Shown here: positions 1-11,058 of the stretch, piece by piece | Numbering within the stretch: position 1 is the first letter of the stretch | Layout of the letters: each line of letters starts with the position of its first letter | Assembly (NCBI GenBank): GCA_944989445.1 | Contig: CALYLW010000321.1 | Coordinates: forward strand, 1-64,000 | Source: Ampullaceana balthica | Taxonomy: Eukaryota; Mollusca; Gastropoda; Lymnaeidae | Reading direction: 5' to 3' | Length of the DNA: 64,000 nt | The notes under the pieces: generated by a model | The model's input: only the letters and a program-made list of their open reading frames with translations | Database searches by the model: none | Told to the model about the DNA's origin: nothing | Program-made: the position numbers and the translations under genes

Positions 1-111
1 TACCATACGATTAATTAACGGAAAAAATTAATACATTTTAATATTTATCTCATATAAAACTGAAAAACAAAATCAAGGAAAAGCTATTAGTAAACTAAAA
101 TATATCTACAG

Positions 112-173
112 GAGACGGATTTGTCAGTGAGAGAGAATTCAGATTCAACTGGAACGCCTACTTTTCTGATTAA
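112..173 (+). CDS. Secreted EF-hand protein, copy A, last exon only (gene cut by window start)
   Basis: This is the terminal coding exon of a paralogue whose other exons lie before the window. An acceptor AG at 110-111 is followed by a phase-1 exon of 62 nt. It reads GDGFVSEREFRFNWNAYFSD and then TAA at 171-173, completing the second canonical EF-hand loop (GDG...E at loop positions 4-12). The reading frame is intact and matches copy C except for Ser in place of Thr after FV. Exon length and phase equal those of copies B and C, which lie downstream in the same orientation. What lies upstream is unknown. Confidence 0.85.
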
Positions 174-229
174 ATAGTGCATGTTATTGTAATTCTTTTG
201 TAAACACGCTGTTGAATAACCTTTTGTTA

Positions 230-235
230 AATAAA
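230..235 (+). terminator. AATAAA polyadenylation signal of copy A
   Basis: AATAAA lies 57 nt after the stop codon of copy A, a spacing like that of copies B and C. Confidence 0.7.
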
Positions 236-383
236 GCACAAGTATGACTAACTTCTGTTATCAATTATTTTTCAATATTTATCATGTCTTTATAGCTTTG
301 TTGGCGAACAATTCAAAACTTTTTTTTTAATTTTAATTTTATGAGCTATAGAAAAAAATCCCCTGTTGATTTTACATAATCAT

Positions 384-742
384 GACAAATATAGACAAAT
401 ATAGACAAATATAGACAAATATAGACAAATATAGACAAATATAGACAAATATAGACAAATATAGACAAATATAGACAAATATAGACAAATATAGACAAAT
501 ATAGACAAATATAGACAAATATAGACAAATATAGACAAATATAGACAAATATAGACAAATATAGACAAATATAGACAAATATAGACAAATATAGACACAT
601 ATAGACAAATATAGACAAATATAGACAAATATAGACAAATATAGACAAATATAGACAAATATAGACACATATAGACAAATATAGACAAATATAGACAAAT
701 ATAGACAAATATAGACACATATAGACAAATATAGACACATAT
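384..742. repeat. 10-bp minisatellite, about 36 copies
   Basis: Near-perfect head-to-tail array of the decamer ATAGACAAAT. A few units have ACACAT instead of ACAAAT, clustered towards the right end. Because 10 is not a multiple of 3, all minus-strand frames stay open and give long but meaningless repetitive reading frames rich in CLYLSIFVYI. Confidence 0.97.
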
Positions 743-848
743 CTCCATCCAGATCAAGATTGAAATCTGCATGGGTTTTGAACTTAACTTTTTGCACCAA
801 TTGGGCCTGGGGATACTAATGTTGTTGTTTTTTCTTATTTATGTTATA

Positions 849-1530
<682 letters not shown>

Positions 1531-1601
1531 TAAACATATTATTTTATTCATTCCATCGACATGAAACTTAGGGAAGTTGTTGACTACAAACCCGCGAAGC
1601 T

Positions 1602-1776
1602 GGGTCGGCTTTGGGCATAGGCAAACTAGGTAGCCGCTTAGGGCCTCCGATTACTCTCATCATTAGCTGGGGCCTCACACAAGAATCTTTCCATATTTAT
1701 TTTTTTATATGTCTAATACATTTAGGGCCACAAAATGCACTTCGCCTAGGGCCTCCAATTCCCTTAGGCCGACCCC
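1602..1776. mobile_element. Short hAT-type MITE related to the element at 61852-63733
   Basis: Both ends are nearly the same as the ends of the 1.9-kb ZMYM1-like hAT element near the right of the window. The left end has 'gcataggcaaactagg' and 'agggcctccgatta'. The right end has 'cacttcgcctagggcctcc' followed by a terminal 'ggccgacccc'. The 175-bp length and the lack of coding sequence indicate an internally deleted, non-autonomous derivative. The target duplication is not clear. Confidence 0.7.
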
Positions 1777-2104
1777 GCGTGAAGGATTTATGGGCTTTTT
1801 AAAAAATCACCACTAATTGTTGGCCAGGATCCCAACAATGGTTTTCCTTACATGAGATGTATAAACATCATTAAATTCTGAATACTTGGTAAATGGATTG
1901 ATCTTGACGAAACTTTGTACTAAATTGTACATAAATACTTGATGCCCAATATCAAAATTCGATAAGTCATTGAACTCCTAATATCCGTTATTTCGAGACC
2001 GGGGACCCAAGATCTTTTGTTTTAAAACTGCAAGATGTTATTTCCCATCTGATTTTATACGATCTTGGGAGATATTAACTCACATACCCATTATGACCAA
2101 GATT

Positions 2105-2250
2105 TCAGTTTACATGTGTTTTGAACTTTACATTATGCACCGTTTGGGGGCCCTTAATGTCATTATTTTCTGATTTAACCTTATACATATTATTTATATA
2201 TTATTTTATTCAAGTGCTTGAAGAGATACATTGGGAAGTTGTTGAGAACA
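2105..2250. repeat. Diverged duplicate of the flanks of the 849-1530 MITE (empty site)
   Basis: The segment matches 750-848 joined to 1531-1600. It shares 'caagattt/gaaat', 'gttttgaactt', 'tgcacc', a long 'attattttattca' stretch and 'gggaagttgttga'. It lacks the MITE, so it marks a local duplication with an unoccupied insertion site. Confidence 0.55.
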
Positions 2251-2450
2251 ATGGCAATTTTAACTTTATGTCTGATGTAAGCTTTTTGAAATTTTATTTT
2301 AATTATCCGTATGAAAATTTGTGAACCTGTTTTCAGCGAAGGTTTCTGGCAATTTTTTTTTCAAATTAGCACTTATTGGTTTCTTTGAATTTCCTTTCTA
2401 CTAAAAGAGTTTTCAATGCGGTGACGGATCAGCTAGTCTTTCTTTCTTCT

Positions 2451-2955
2451 TATATATACAGACGCTCCTTCTATGCAGAAGATAGTTGCGTCCACAGACC
2501 ATGACAGATGATCTGTTGGCAAGTGATGCAGCATTCACAGGCCACGGCTTTGTGGGTTCCACGCATTACCCAGCCGCCTAACACTATGTAGTGTTAGGTA
2601 CCCATTCGGAGCGGGGTGACTCAGGGACGCCCTAGGCCCCGGGAACAAACCCTTGCCTTCACACGGATTCGAACCCGTGACCATCGGTACGACAGTCCAG
2701 TGCGCTGCCACTCGACCACCGCGTACTTATATAAAAACACATTTTCTCGTTCCATGTGCAAGAACGAACATATAGAAGACCTCCTTCATCCCGACTTGAA
2801 TTTGGACGTGGAATGGGTATCCTGAACGAAAGAAAGCCAAACAACTATCAACATTCAAAACTCTAATAAAAAATGCATGACTAGAAATAAAGCATGCATA
2901 AGCGTAGGGCGCATAATCTTATGTGTATAAAGAAGGAACGTCTGTAATATATATA
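2451..2955. mobile_element. Repeat element with inverted ends and a tRNA-like core
   Basis: The left end 'tatatacagacgctccttct' recurs inverted at the right end as 'agaaggaacgtctgtaatat', giving about 20 bp of terminal inverted repeat next to AT-rich DNA. Inside are a perfect 11-bp-arm hairpin (2579-2600), a GC-rich stretch, and a minus-strand tRNA-like segment. Further copies of the end motif occur at 3642-3720. It could be a MITE, or a Helitron-like element since the end follows TC. Autonomous coding sequence is absent. Confidence 0.55.
2655..2727 (-). other. tRNA-like (pol III) sequence, not a functional tRNA
   Basis: On the minus strand there is an A-box-like TGGTCGAGTGG and a B box GGTTCGAATCC. 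The T arm is a perfect 5-bp stem (CACGG/CCGTG). The anticodon arm does not pair and the acceptor stem is poor, so this is a tRNA-derived module of a repeat, not a gene for a tRNA. Confidence 0.65.
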
Positions 2956-3641
2956 AAATATGCGATAAGAAGATACCATAATAGAAAACGCTGATGTAGG
3001 AAGTAATTCCATCTCATAACAAACATCCACAACATAACATCGCAATGGTGTGCTTCGTCACTTTTAAATCATAAAGAGTGATGATCCAGGATGCACCATA
3101 AAGGCGAAGAATAATGTAGTCAAGAAACTGAACGAATTCTAGAAAATTTCGTACTTACAAAAAAATGTTCACAAATAATCTCTATCATAATAACGTAAGG
3201 AGAAAAATAATTTATTTGGCATAGTCGGAACGCAGCCTTAAGATACTGAGCCTTTGAAAGGCCGCTTGAAATGATTGATTTGTCTCATGGACTACCGGTG
3301 GCCACTTCAGGGGATAATTTCAGGGGATATTTTTAAAATAAATTTAACTTATGGTATAGCACACGTATATTGTCCACAACACGGTCTTTCTATTTTTTAC
3401 ACCATTTAAAAAAAAATAAGCCTTTTATTTAGCGACTTCTCTTATCACATAGAAATGAAATATTAATACTGATATTTATGGCTTGGAATATTGTATTCTA
3501 TTAAATCTTTAAACAGTCTATTGCAATTTAAGAAATTCGTTTAAAAATATAGAAATAATTATCCAATATCAGGTCCGATTAAGTTTTTGTCTATAGAAAA
3601 TCTTAGAAAATTATATAGCTTTATTTATCCTATATATTTTT
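2956..3641. other. No gene recognised
   Basis: AT-rich sequence without credible coding potential or a recognised repeat end. Confidence 0.5.
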
Positions 3642-3720
3642 CAGACGCTCCTTCTGTCCAGAAGATTATTGCGTCCATGTTATTTAGACGCTCCTTCTAT
3701 GCAGTAGATTATTCCGTCCT
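3642..3720 (+). repeat. Two tandem copies of the 2451-2955 element end
   Basis: The motif 'agacgctccttct' followed by about 7 variable bases and 'agattattgcgtcc' occurs at 3643 and again at 3686. This equals the left end of the element at 2451, in direct orientation. Confidence 0.7.
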
Positions 3721-4264
3721 ACGCTCTATTCATGGTTTATGTCTAGTTTGCGTTATTTGTTAGTGTTTTAGATGGTGATGTGTTGGGTTTCATGGTTTTT
3801 TCAGGCAACCCATTCATTCCATGCCCTTATTCCAAACTGGAATAACGAGAAGTTGTATAAGATTTTCCTCGCATACGGAATAACAAAAGTGTTGTTTATC
3901 CCTATGTCTAGCTGAGGGTTGTATTAGTTTATCTTTGTGTTTGTTTTCCAAGATAATTTTTTACCGTATTTATTATTAATACTTTGCTCGTTGTTCTTCT
4001 ATACACTAGTGCTTCTAGATATAATTATTTAACTAAATGTGTTACTCTTGTCAATTTTAAGTATTCTCTAGTAATGAATGTGGCAGCTCTTTTTTTTAAA
4101 TTCCACTTCATTTTTTGTTTTCTTTGGGTGATGGGACCCAAACAAAAGATGCAATTTATAGTACAGGTCTTACCAATGTAAAGTAACTTTTTTTGAAATT
4201 CTTATTACATTTGTAAAAGTTTCTCTTTCTAAAACCTAAGTTTTTGTTTGATTTTTTAATTCCT

Positions 4265-4574
4265 TCATTGCCTTGGGATTATATGATAATTTCTCATTTA
4301 TTATTACCCCTAGGTATTTCCAACCTTTGGTTTAGATTAGTTGTTCTCCATGAATGAAATAGTTAGCATTTATTTGTTCTTTTTTTCTTTGTTACTATTA
4401 ACAGTGGAACTCCTGAGGTAACGTTATTGGTGCTGATTTAGATCCATTAATTATTACAGTCTGCTCTCTAACTAAAAGGAAATTTTGGATCCAATGATAT
4501 ATGTGACCAGAGATGCCTACAAGTATTTGGCGAACTTTGTCAAATGCTTTTGAGAAGTCTAGTAATATTGTAAC
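4265..4574 (-). pseudogene. Non-LTR retrotransposon reverse transcriptase fragment
   Basis: On the minus strand, 4574 downwards reads LLDFSKAFDKV, then GISGH..W, R.QTVIING and SAPITLPQ. This is the classical block of LINE reverse transcriptases before the catalytic FADD motif. The catalytic block is missing. The downstream part (about 4385-4270) reads YFIHGEQL, an in-frame stop, and KYLGVIINEKLSYN, which is the thumb-region motif of CR1/Jockey-like enzymes. So an internal deletion joins the two parts and at least two stops are present. The element is dead and truncated at both ends. Confidence 0.8.
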
Positions 4575-5280
4575 TTTTCAATACCAATAATATGTTTATA
4601 ATCGGCATCAAAAGGGTCGCCATGCCACAAAACCCACATCAAACACCAGCGTCAACCATCAATGTGCACAGAACAGAATAAATGAACAAACCTAACCAAA
4701 ACTTTTATAAAGAAAGAAACAAAATGTTAAGTCTGTTTGAATTATTCTAAAGAACATTTTTAGTGCTCCACATTAATTTAATTTATTTTCTAACTTTTAG
4801 TAAGTTGCCGGTTGGAAGTCCTTTTTTTTAAAGAGGCGTAGGTCAAATTGGTACATATTAAAAAATGCATGTATAAACTCGACCAAGGAAAGGTCTCGGA
4901 TATTGAAAGTCTCTCCAAATTGAATACACATTGCTCCTGTGTACTGAATATTGCTTTAATTAAAGATGAAATAATATTTACTTCTTTACAATAATTGTAA
5001 AAAGTTATGCGTTCAGATCAATGCCAGCGTGAAAATCTGTGCGCAGATAAACCAAAACTAAATCACAGAGTTTTTATAGAATAGTAATTGAACTATTTCA
5101 CAATGACACAAAATGATAAACGTAAATTATTATAATTTTTATAGAAATATAAATTGATTGACATGAATTAAAATGTTAACAACCTTGAAATGTTGACAAC
5201 TCAAAGAGACACTATTTAGATGACATATGCCTCAGAAGATTTTGAGTGCATGTCAAAACACGTCACTAAAATAGGTATAC
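4575..5280. other. No gene recognised
   Basis: AT-rich spacer between the LINE fragment and the distal promoter of copy B. Only short random frames are present. Confidence 0.5.
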
Positions 5281-5866
5281 TGGGTACAAACAAATTTTAG
5301 TCACAGTTTTTAACATTAGCGTCTGAAATTAAGAGATTGTGACGTTTAATATATTTTATTTTCACATGATATTAGTCATAGAATGACATAAAAAGGTTTA
5401 ATATAATTGCATGTATTTAAAGATGTGTTAGTGGGTTAATAATCATTATAAAATAATAACTTTTTTCAACATTAAAAAAGTAGCAGTTATTTTTATTTTT
5501 TTATAATTTATTTTTTAATGACACATTTATAGTAATGATATAATGATTTTAAAAACGAATATCCCCTTTAAAAACGAAAATATGGTGAAAGGAATAGAAA
5601 GGAGACATTCTAGTTTTTAAAAAAAACACAGTTCTTTTTGTTATTTTAGTTTCCATTCTATTTTGAACATGAATATTGTGCTGATAGTTTAAACATGCTA
5701 AATCCACGTGCTCAATGTTTCAAGATAACAATTTAAAACGAAAGCTTAGGTTCAAAGATTCAACAACAAAATATGGGCCAAATACACCATCTTTTAGGTT
5801 CACGTGGACAAAGACAAAAGGCACGTTTTTTAAAATAATTTATTTACCTTAGTGGTCATGTCTGAA
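5281..5866 (+). promoter_or_regulatory. Distal upstream region of copy B, shared with copy C
   Basis: Blocks recur in the same order upstream of copy C. These are 'gtacaa.ca.attttrgtcacagttt' near 5285 (copy C near 18830), a poly-T/A stretch before 'gttattttag', GGCCAAAT at 5776-5783 (copy C 19415-19422), and CACGTGG at 5801-5807 (copy C 19429-19435). The last two look like conserved proximal elements, one of them a palindromic E-box core. The duplicated unit therefore includes about 650 bp of 5' flank. Confidence 0.55.
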
Positions 5867-5874
5867 TATATAAA
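5867..5874 (+). promoter_or_regulatory. TATA box of copy B
   Basis: TATATAAA lies 61-68 bp before the start codon. A 5' leader almost identical to that of copy C follows, with 'cagtcaactactgaccag' shared exactly. Confidence 0.75.
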
Positions 5875-5934
5875 CTTGAGAAAATAACTTAACTTTACCT
5901 TACAGTCAACTACTGACCAGATCCAGTCATAATC

Positions 5935-7222
5935 ATGATGAACATCGCTTTTGTTGCTTTCGCCCTCTTTGCCTGGTAAACTGGATTTATTTTAAATATT
6001 TGAATTAATTACTAGCATTTTTTAATTAATTATTTATGTATTGTTTTTATATTTATATGTTTCTAAATAAATTTGTCATGAGTTTTTTTTTAAATATTAA
6101 CTTGGTAATGATTAATGATCCAATAAAAATAGTTCCGTATATTATTTTAATAAAGCTTATTCTGCAAAGGTTCCCTTTAAAATTTACTTTTACAGGTTCC
6201 TGGCTAGAATACTATAACAAACTGCTGTGGGTTTTTAAAGCATTATTTTTAACTATCAATCATTGTACTAAAAATACTTAATACTTGTTTCAGCGTTGTC
6301 GCTCAACCAGGAGGTGGTGGCGCCAACTTTGACAGAATATTCAACCAATACGCTGGCAATGACAACCAACTAACAAATGCTGAGTTGAACAGATTCTGGC
6401 TTCACTTTGATGATGACGGTGGGTAATTCTATTTCAAATGTTGTAAAATTAGTTTCAATTTAATATCTAAATTTAGATAATGATTTATACTAATAATAAG
6501 GAATACTAATTCAAAAATTTAAACGTTTTAATATAATGGGTTAATTTATAAGGTGACGGTCAGGTGAGCAAACAAGAGTTTGACAGCAGCTGGAGACAAG
6601 AGAACTTCCCCAACCCACAAAACGCTCCACTTTTCTTCCTTGAGTTGGACAGAGTAGCTGATGAGGTCCTCAACTCACAGGACTTCCCACACATCTTCAG
6701 ACTCTGGGATGAGAACGGTACGTTACTTTTATATTGTTTTATTTAGTATTAAATAGTCTTTAGCAAGATAATGAGTTTTCGTGTGCTACACACACAGACA
6801 CCATTTAGTAAATTCAAATTATATTCAAAAATCATTTTACACTGATACTTCAGACTAATATTTATTTTTTTAATTAAAATGTTTTAAAAATTTCGGGTTT
6901 AAAAACGTGTATTTGATTCTTTGTACACAAATATTTAGTCACACACAAATATAAGTTCCATTTATGTTTGCTAAAAGTCAAATAATCAGTAAATGACAAG
7001 CTTATTTAATGAAAACCGACTTTGAATATTTGTGTGTAATAGAGTATACCGTCAAATCAAGGAAAACCTAGAAATGAATCTTTAAAAGGATTGTTTTTAT
7101 TTTCAACAGGAGACGGATTTGTCAGTGAGAGAGAGTTCAGATCAACTGGAACGCCTACTTTTCTGATTAAATGTACATATTATTGTTTTTGTATCGAGAC
7201 CTCACTTGTAAATGACCACTAA
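5935..7222 (+). CDS. Secreted EF-hand calcium-binding protein, copy B (frameshifted C-terminus)
   Basis: Exons are 5935-5975, 6294-6418, 6553-6717 and 7110-7222, all with GT-AG introns in phases 2, 1 and 1. The start is MMNIAFVAFALFAC, a signal peptide with a likely cut before QPGGG. The mature part has a degenerate EF loop at residues 33-44, a canonical loop at 53-64 (DDDGDGQVSKQE), a degenerate one at 88-99 and a canonical one at 108-119 (DENGDGFVSERE). The function inferred from this is extracellular Ca2+ binding. Compared with copies A and C, one base is missing after codon 121 (about 7141-7143), so NWNAYFSD is replaced by a 26-residue tail with three cysteines ending at TAA 7220-7222. 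Both Ca2+ loops survive. It could be a functional variant, an early pseudogene or a sequencing error. The family resembles mollusc shell-matrix EF-hand proteins, but I cannot confirm that name. Confidence 0.85.
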
Positions 7223-7225
7223 CTG

Positions 7226-7231
7226 AATAAA
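7226..7231 (+). terminator. AATAAA polyadenylation signal of copy B
   Basis: AATAAA starts four bases after the shifted stop codon. It would lie about 55 nt after the ancestral stop, like the signal of copy A. Confidence 0.7.
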
Positions 7232-7787
7232 AACACCTACCGTTTTAATATCTTTTTTAAATACTTGCTAATGTGTTATTTCCCTTCGAGAATACTGCGA
7301 ACCTTACAAGCAATTCATTTTTATTTTCAACTAAGTGTGTTTTTTAAAAATTAAAAACGTTATTTTCGGGAAAAGTAAAGTAAGAAATAATAATTTTCTT
7401 GTTATGTAGACTGCTTTCATTTTAATATGTGATCATTAGGAATGAGATGGAGTTTCCTGATAACTGCATTAAAATATTTTATGACAAATATTCTGTTTTT
7501 TAAAATTAATCTTGTGTACATGGTTAGTATATATTTATACATTTAAAATTGACAACTTCTTTTCTTTCGAAACGCTTTTTTGTGAGTAATTGCAGTTGTT
7601 TTGATTCTTTGAGGTAGAGTTTTTATAGACAACTAATACAGTTACATAACTTAATATTTAGATAAATTAGATTATCTTTATCAGCAATACACTAAATTAT
7701 TACATTATTTTTGGGATTATATTTTCTTAATATTCAAGTCATTAATCAATATTTATTTCTGAATTAGTTTTTATGTAATATTAATTA
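7232..7787. other. No gene recognised
   Basis: Very AT-rich 3' flank of copy B with no recognised feature. Confidence 0.5.
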
Positions 7788-8687
7788 CTAGTAACAAAGC
7801 CCGCCCAAGGACGGGAATAAGTGTAGGGGTGACCTGTGAAGTTCTTGGACGCTATGTTTTGGTAGTTGTTATGCTGAAGCGTTTGCAGGACATTGTCGTC
7901 GCAGGGCAAGGGATGTGGACAACAAAAACAGCAAAAACAACAAAAACAACAACAAAAACAACAACAACAGCAACAAAAACAAAACAACAACAACAACAAA
8001 AACAACAACAACAGCAAAACAACAACAACAAAACAACAACAAATCAGCAACAGCAACAACAACAAAACAAAAACAACAACAACAAAACAAAAACTACAAC
8101 AACAATAGCAACAACAACAAAACAAAAACAACAAATTAACAACAACAAAACAACACTACAATAACAACAGCAACAACAACAGCAACAACAACAGCAACAA
8201 CAACAGCAACAACAACAACAAAAACAACAGCAACAAAACAAAAACAACAACAACATCAAAACAACAACAACAAAACAACAACATCAACAACAAAAACAAT
8301 AACAACAACCACAAAACAAAAACAACAAAACAACAACAAAAACTACAAAAAACAACAACAATAACAACAACAACAGCAACAAAACAAAACAACAACAAAA
8401 CAAAAACAACAACAACATCAAAATAACAACAACACTTAAACCTCTTGCCACTACCCCCCAGGACCATCAAGGAAAAAGCATTTAACAGAATTGTCATTGG
8501 AATAAGGGAACAACATACTGAATTATGAAAAAAAAACTGCACCAAAAATAACTCGTTTTGAACCTCCGCGTAATATGTAAATTTTTCTCAGCTAGTGATT
8601 GGCTGTAGGAGTCATGTGTGTTTGAGGGACCAATCGCTATAGATGACGGGACAGAAAGGACAGAACTTTGCCTTTTATTATATAGGA
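7788..8687 (-). mobile_element. Non-autonomous Helitron filled with CAA repeats
   Basis: Read on the minus strand, the element starts TCCTATATAATAAAAGG after a host A. It ends with a short hairpin (CCCG...CGGG) followed eight bases later by CTAG (7788-7791) and a host T. A 5' TC, a 3' hairpin plus CTRR, and insertion between A and T are the Helitron hallmarks. The middle is an imperfect CAA array. A motif at about 7889-7920 ('gtcgtcgcagggcaaggg') also occurs twice inside the separate Helitron array at 10806-15280. There is no Rep/helicase coding sequence. Confidence 0.7.
7918..8440. repeat. Imperfect (CAA)n array
   Basis: About 520 bp of CAA with CAG, AAA and ACT variants inside the Helitron. 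All six frames stay largely open and produce spurious Q/N/T-rich or C/V/L-rich reading frames. Confidence 0.95.
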
Positions 8688-8869
8688 TATTTAAATTTAA
8701 CGCCATTGTAAAATAATAGAATTTAAATCATTTTATGATTTATTTTATGCTTATGTTTTTATAGCATTGTATTCTTAATTATATAGAAACCTTAACATTC
8801 TCTGGCATACACGATAGTCAAAATAAAACTTCAATTCCTTATTCCTACCTAACTTCTTTTTAAATCCCT

Positions 8870-9120
8870 TATATTAACTTCACGACCGTCTCTGTCTCTC
8901 TCTCTCTCTCTGTCTTGGGTTCGCGGTCGGTCGGTCGGGAGGGCGGAAAAACAAAAGTAAAAAATGACCCACTTCCCGGTATGTCATCGAGCTGACATTT
9001 GGCACATGTACCCATGTCACCTAACAATGCATCGTATCGAAATTTCAGATCGATCGAACGTACAGTTATTAAATTAATGCATTTTTAGTTTATCTATATA
9101 GCTATATGTAGCGGTCGCTA
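8870..9120 (+). repeat. Dispersed repeat family R, copy 1
   Basis: It starts 'cttatattaactt' and a CT stretch. Shared blocks follow: 'gcggaaaaacaaaagtaaaaa', 'cacttcccg.tatg.c.tcgagctga.atttggcac', 'cctaacaatgca.cgtatc' and 'gatcgatcgaac'. The same order is seen at 9318-9610, 26600-26815, and inverted at 35700-35890. It could be the 5' part of a Helitron-like family. There is no coding sequence. Confidence 0.65.
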
Positions 9121-9317
9121 TTGTTTACTTTTTACGGGTCACTTGACTTCACGCAGCCATGGTGACCACATCTAGTTGAGGAGGATTTCACTCAGTCTTA
9201 CGTTGTAAATATTTGTCACGTTGGAACATAATAAATACTTTAAGTTCTGTCTCACATATAAGGGATTTATAGTCAAAAACTTTGATTTTACGTGGTTGTT
9301 TTATTAAATCATTTATA

Positions 9318-9332
9318 TTAAATTCACCGCCA

Positions 9333-9429
<97 letters not shown>

Positions 9430-9610
9430 CGTCGTTCGTTGTCGGACAGGCGGGCGGAAAAACAAAAGTAAAAAATTACACACTTCCCGTGATGCCGTCG
9501 AGCTGAAATTTGGCACACTCACTCGTGTTACCTAACAATGCAGCGTATCAAAATTGCAGATCGATCGAACATACCATAATTAAATTAATGCATTTTTAGT
9601 TCATCTCTAT
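9318..9610 (+). repeat. Dispersed repeat family R, copy 2
   Basis: Same block order as copy 1, at roughly 85 percent identity by eye, with a longer CT array (9333-9426). Copies 1 and 2 lie only 200 bp apart in direct orientation. Confidence 0.7.
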
Positions 9611-10293
9611 ACAACGTATGTAATTCAATTTCACTGTTTGTTATTGTGGTTTTTTTTCACCTGACAGTTCAGTCACGCGTTGACGCCATCCGTCGATGTA
9701 CCGGCGTGCTTTTGTTTCCATTTTGCGTGTCACGCTGAGCTCGGTCCAGCGATCGGTGACTAGACCTTTCCCCTCTCCCACCCCCACCCCACCCCCTCAG
9801 TTATCGGTTTTACGATCAAGCGCGTAAACAATTTAAATACACAAAGAAACTTTTAATTAAGCAGAGAGGTAAGTGGGAATCTGTGTGGTTACATTTTAAA
9901 ATCCTTACGAGATAGAGACTAAACTATAAAGTGTGAGTATAGGGCGCAATTTATTTGCGATATCGAGAATATTCAAAGATTCGGCTAAAGAGGGGGGTCA
10001 AAAAAGCAGATTATCTCACTCGTGTAGAACTAGGCAGAACCTTTCTAGAGAACACTGTGATAGATTAACTTAAGTGTTTAGAATAGTCGAAACGTGAAGT
10101 GGTAGAGCTGCTACGCACACACACAGCAATCGAGACCAGCGCAGTAGAGTAACTGGGCTGTTAAACAGAGACGAGGACCAGAGATTGTAAGCACTATAGC
10201 AGATAAAAAGGATATAGATGTGCACTCAGACGGGTTACATGTTTGTTCCTGTACAATCGACAACGGCAGCATATGTTACCATCCCAATAAAGT
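9611..10293. other. No gene recognised
   Basis: Mixed-composition spacer with a short C-rich stretch near 9775-9800 and no convincing frame. Confidence 0.5.
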
Positions 10294-10649
10294 GACTAAA
10301 TTAGGGCTGCGGAAATTATCGATTAATTTCTCGATTAATCGTTAAAATTATTTATCGATTAAAATTATTTTAATCGATAAAATTCGATTAAAATCAAAGA
10401 AAATATATATAATATTTTTTTAAAAATTTATTAATAAATAATTAATTATTAATAATTTATAATAATTTATATATTTGTTTACGTACAAACTTCTCCTGCG
10501 TAATATTATAATTTATTTTATGACTTTATGTGGACCGGCAGACGTCAACTAAAAAAAAATGGCTGACAGCATCAGCGCAGTTAACTTTAAAACATTAACA
10601 TATAACTAGAAAGTTTAGCAAAAATTTTGTTTTTAAGCTAACTGCGGAT

Positions 10650-10760
10650 GGCAAAGTCGAAGATGGTGAAAAAGTTTACTGTGTTCACTGCCATAAACAA
10701 TTCTCTTTTAAAGGATCAAATACATCGCTGACGTAACACCTTCAGCACAAACATCCGATC
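10650..10760 (+). pseudogene. BED-type zinc finger remnant of a hAT transposase
   Basis: Reads GKVEDGEKVYCVHCHKQFS and then GSNTSLT, stop, HLQHKHP. The CxxC and the HxxHxH pattern are those of BED fingers at the N-terminus of hAT transposases. The in-frame TAA at 10734-10736 shows it is dead. Confidence 0.75.
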
Positions 10761-10870
10761 AAGTATCAACACATTGTCTTAAAATTTAGTTCAAAATACT
10801 CTTAACTAGGGGCAAGGACCCGGCTTCGTTCAGGTTTAAAATAAGGTTTTCTGTAGAAGCGTACAAAACT

Positions 10871-11058
10871 TTATATTTGCATGAAATAAAAGGGTGCATT
10901 TAACTTAAAGCAATGTGATAAAACAACATTTTTGGCAGTTCCATTTGGAGTGTGTACAAAAAGATTTTCCTCTTTGCCAACTCTGGAGCAGGCCACATAC
11001 AACTGTCCATGAGAAAAGAATGGTGTCTGCAAGTCTATACAAACAATCTTAAGAGACT
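10871..11058 (-). pseudogene. C-terminal fragment of a Helitron Pif1-like helicase
   Basis: The 62-codon open stretch reads VCIDLQTPFFSHGQLYVACSR and then VGKEENLFVHTPNG.KNVV. The QLYVACSRV block corresponds to helicase motif VI of Helitron Rep/Hel proteins, which sits next to the C-terminus. The stop is at 10871-10873, about 60 bp before the Helitron 3' hairpin, as expected for the family. Rep and the rest of the helicase are missing. Confidence 0.8.

Noticed and set aside
384..742. CRISPR-like array
   Set aside because: There are no unique spacers between repeats, the unit is 10 bp, and the genome is eukaryotic.
346..800. Three overlapping minus-strand frames of 130-142 codons rich in CLYLSIFVYI
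   Set aside because: They are frames of the 10-bp minisatellite.
6036..6281. 81-codon plus-strand frame between exons 1 and 2 of copy B
   Set aside because: It lies wholly in intron 1, is AT-driven and has no counterpart in copy C, E or F.
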